Source: Sporomusa sp. (GTDB lineage Bacteria > Bacillota_C > Negativicutes > Sporomusales > Sporomusaceae). From it: DNA of 15,938 nucleotides. A model generated the notes under the pieces. It ran no database searches and had not been told where the DNA came from. It was given only the letters and a program-made list of their open reading frames with translations. Position 1 is the stretch's first letter, and each line of letters opens with the position of its first letter. This document shows, piece after piece, positions 15,038-15,938 of this stretch. Position numbers and translations under genes: made by a program. The stretch covers positions 1-15,938 of the forward strand of contig JAQSXM010000024.1 of assembly GCA_029256645.1 (NCBI GenBank), read 5' to 3'.

Positions 15038-15502
15038 ATGTTTAAACAAATGCGGCGATGTGACCGGCAAGCGGGTGTTGAAGATACTGTTGCTATTTTG
15101 GAGAAGTGCGAGTATGGAGTTCTGTCAACGGTAAATCCGGACAGTGTTCCGTATGGTGTACCGCTTAGCTATATATATAAAGACGGCAGCATATATTTCC
15201 ACAGTGCCGGAGAAGGGCACAAGCTAGATAACATTACTGCTAATAGTAAGGTTTCTTTTTGCGTTGTCGGTGATAAAAAATCATTACCCGAAAAATTTAC
15301 GACAAACTATGAAAGTGTTATTGTTTTTGGGCAGGCCAGTCCAGTGCAGGGGGCGGAAAAAGAAGCGGTACTGCTTGCGCTCATCAGCAAATATGCCCCT
15401 GATCATATGGTGGCAGGGGCAGAATATGCCCGGAAGGCAGGGGATAAAACAACCGTAATAAAGGTTATTATTGAACATATTACTGGCAAGGTACGGGCGT
15501 GA
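15038..15502 (+). CDS. Pyridoxamine-5'-phosphate-oxidase-like flavoprotein (NimA-like)
   Basis: The 154-residue product matches the small FMN-binding split-barrel family related to NimA: MRRCDRQ at the N-terminus, EYGVLSTVNPDSVPYGVPLSY (about 26-46), FHSAGEGHKLDNI and FTTNYESVIVFGQA. Members bind FMN or heme and are mostly annotated as putative oxidoreductases; the actual reaction is unknown, and true pyridoxine oxidase activity is not implied. Three in-frame ATGs are possible (15017, 15032, 15038). GGAGAG at 15024-15029 is well placed only for 15038, and homologues start MF-x-x-MRR. An ATG at 15017 would lie almost at the predicted transcription start. The stop codon overlaps the next gene's start. 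Confidence 0.85.
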   Translation: MFKQMRRCDRQAGVEDTVAILEKCEYGVLSTVNPDSVPYGVPLSYIYKDGSIYFHSAGEGHKLDNITANSKVSFCVVGDKKSLPEKFTTNYESVIVFGQASPVQGAEKEAVLLALISKYAPDHMVAGAEYARKAGDKTTVIKVIIEHITGKVRA

Positions 15503-15938
15503 TAGCTGTGAGCGAGAATGAGGTTAAGCAACAAATATGTCAGATAGGTAAGCGCATGTATGACAGCGGTTTTGTTGCAGCTAATGACGGCAATATTACT
15601 GTAAAGCTGAGCGGAGGTGAGCTTATCACCACTCCGACTGGGGTAAGTAAGGGTTTTATGACGCCTGAGATGATGATTAAGGTAGATATGGAAGGTAATG
15701 TGCTTATGGCCAATGACACCTGGCAACCTTCATCAGAACTCAAAATGCATCTGCGGGTATATAAAGATCGCCCTGATGTCCGGTCAGTTGTACACGCTCA
15801 TCCGCCTTATGCCACGACGTTTGCTATTGCGCATATGCCGCTAAATAAGCCGTTGGTCGCAGAGGCTGTTGTTGCTCTGGGGTGTGTACCGGTAGCGGAG
15901 TACGGAACTCCTTCTACCAATGAGATACCTGAGGCAGT
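15499..15938 (+). CDS. Class II aldolase/adducin-family protein, FucA-like (3' end cut by window edge)
   Basis: About 146 codons are present before the window ends. Motifs of the zinc-dependent class II aldolase family are clear: NDGNIT (29-34), TPTGVSKG (45-52), the catalytic glutamate Glu80 in SSELKMHL, and the zinc ligands His99 and His101 in HAHPP. The third zinc histidine lies beyond the edge. This group includes L-fuculose-phosphate aldolase and related enzymes that cleave sugar phosphates to dihydroxyacetone phosphate and an aldehyde; the substrate cannot be set. The likely start is GTG 15499, whose last bases overlap the previous stop (GTGA), with AAGG upstream; GTG 15508 is the alternative. 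The overlap suggests translational coupling to the flavoprotein gene. Confidence 0.85.
   Translation, partial: MIAVSENEVKQQICQIGKRMYDSGFVAANDGNITVKLSGGELITTPTGVSKGFMTPEMMIKVDMEGNVLMANDTWQPSSELKMHLRVYKDRPDVRSVVHAHPPYATTFAIAHMPLNKPLVAEAVVALGCVPVAEYGTPSTNEIPEA

Noticed and set aside
1..15938. CRISPR array, tRNA/rRNA genes, insertion sequences, prophage genes
   Set aside because: No regularly spaced repeats, cloverleaf genes, transposase or phage-like proteins were seen; nearly all of the window is explained by metabolic and housekeeping-type genes.

Overview
The window looks like the chromosome of an anaerobic, low-to-mid GC Firmicute, most likely a Negativicute (Sporomusa/Pelosinus-like). This is inferred from the citrate fermentation gene set, a biotin-domain-less oxaloacetate decarboxylase alpha subunit, a YkpA-type ABC-F protein and a YitT/DUF2179 membrane protein. 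No rRNA, tRNA, CRISPR array, insertion sequence or phage gene was found, and no gap between genes exceeds 300 bases.

Region 1 (1-3530, minus strand) holds three genes. The first is an AbrB-type membrane protein cut by the window edge. The second is a CitMHS-family citrate/metal transporter with its own intrinsic terminator. The third is a LysR-type regulator, also followed by a strong hairpin terminator. The regulator is divergent from the citrate lyase operon and lies between that operon and the transporter, so it is the natural candidate to control both.

Region 2 (3656-9339, plus strand) is one operon for anaerobic citrate cleavage: citD (acyl carrier), citE (beta), citF (alpha), a fused citX-citG gene that makes and attaches the prosthetic group, and an oxaloacetate decarboxylase alpha/carboxyltransferase subunit. 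An intrinsic terminator closes it. Citrate enters through the transporter, is split to acetate and oxaloacetate by CitDEF, and oxaloacetate is decarboxylated to pyruvate. Three parts needed for the full route are not in the window: citC (citrate lyase ligase), a biotin carrier protein, and a membrane sodium-pump beta subunit.

Region 3 (9383-14980, plus strand) is a run of apparently unrelated genes: a PAS protein with a degenerate GGDEF domain, a YkpA/YbiT-type ABC-F ATPase, a YitT-family membrane protein, a large GNAT acetyltransferase-like protein and a divergent Fpg/MutM-type DNA glycosylase.

Region 4 (14978-15938) has a well-formed promoter driving a pyridoxamine-5'-phosphate-oxidase-like flavoprotein. 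That gene overlaps the start of a class II (FucA-type) aldolase, which runs off the window.

I see no wholly new defence or mobile system. The parts most worth a second look are the incomplete citrate module, the biotin-less decarboxylase subunit, the PAS/degenerate-GGDEF protein just behind the citrate operon, the divergent Fpg, and several palindromes at promoters.
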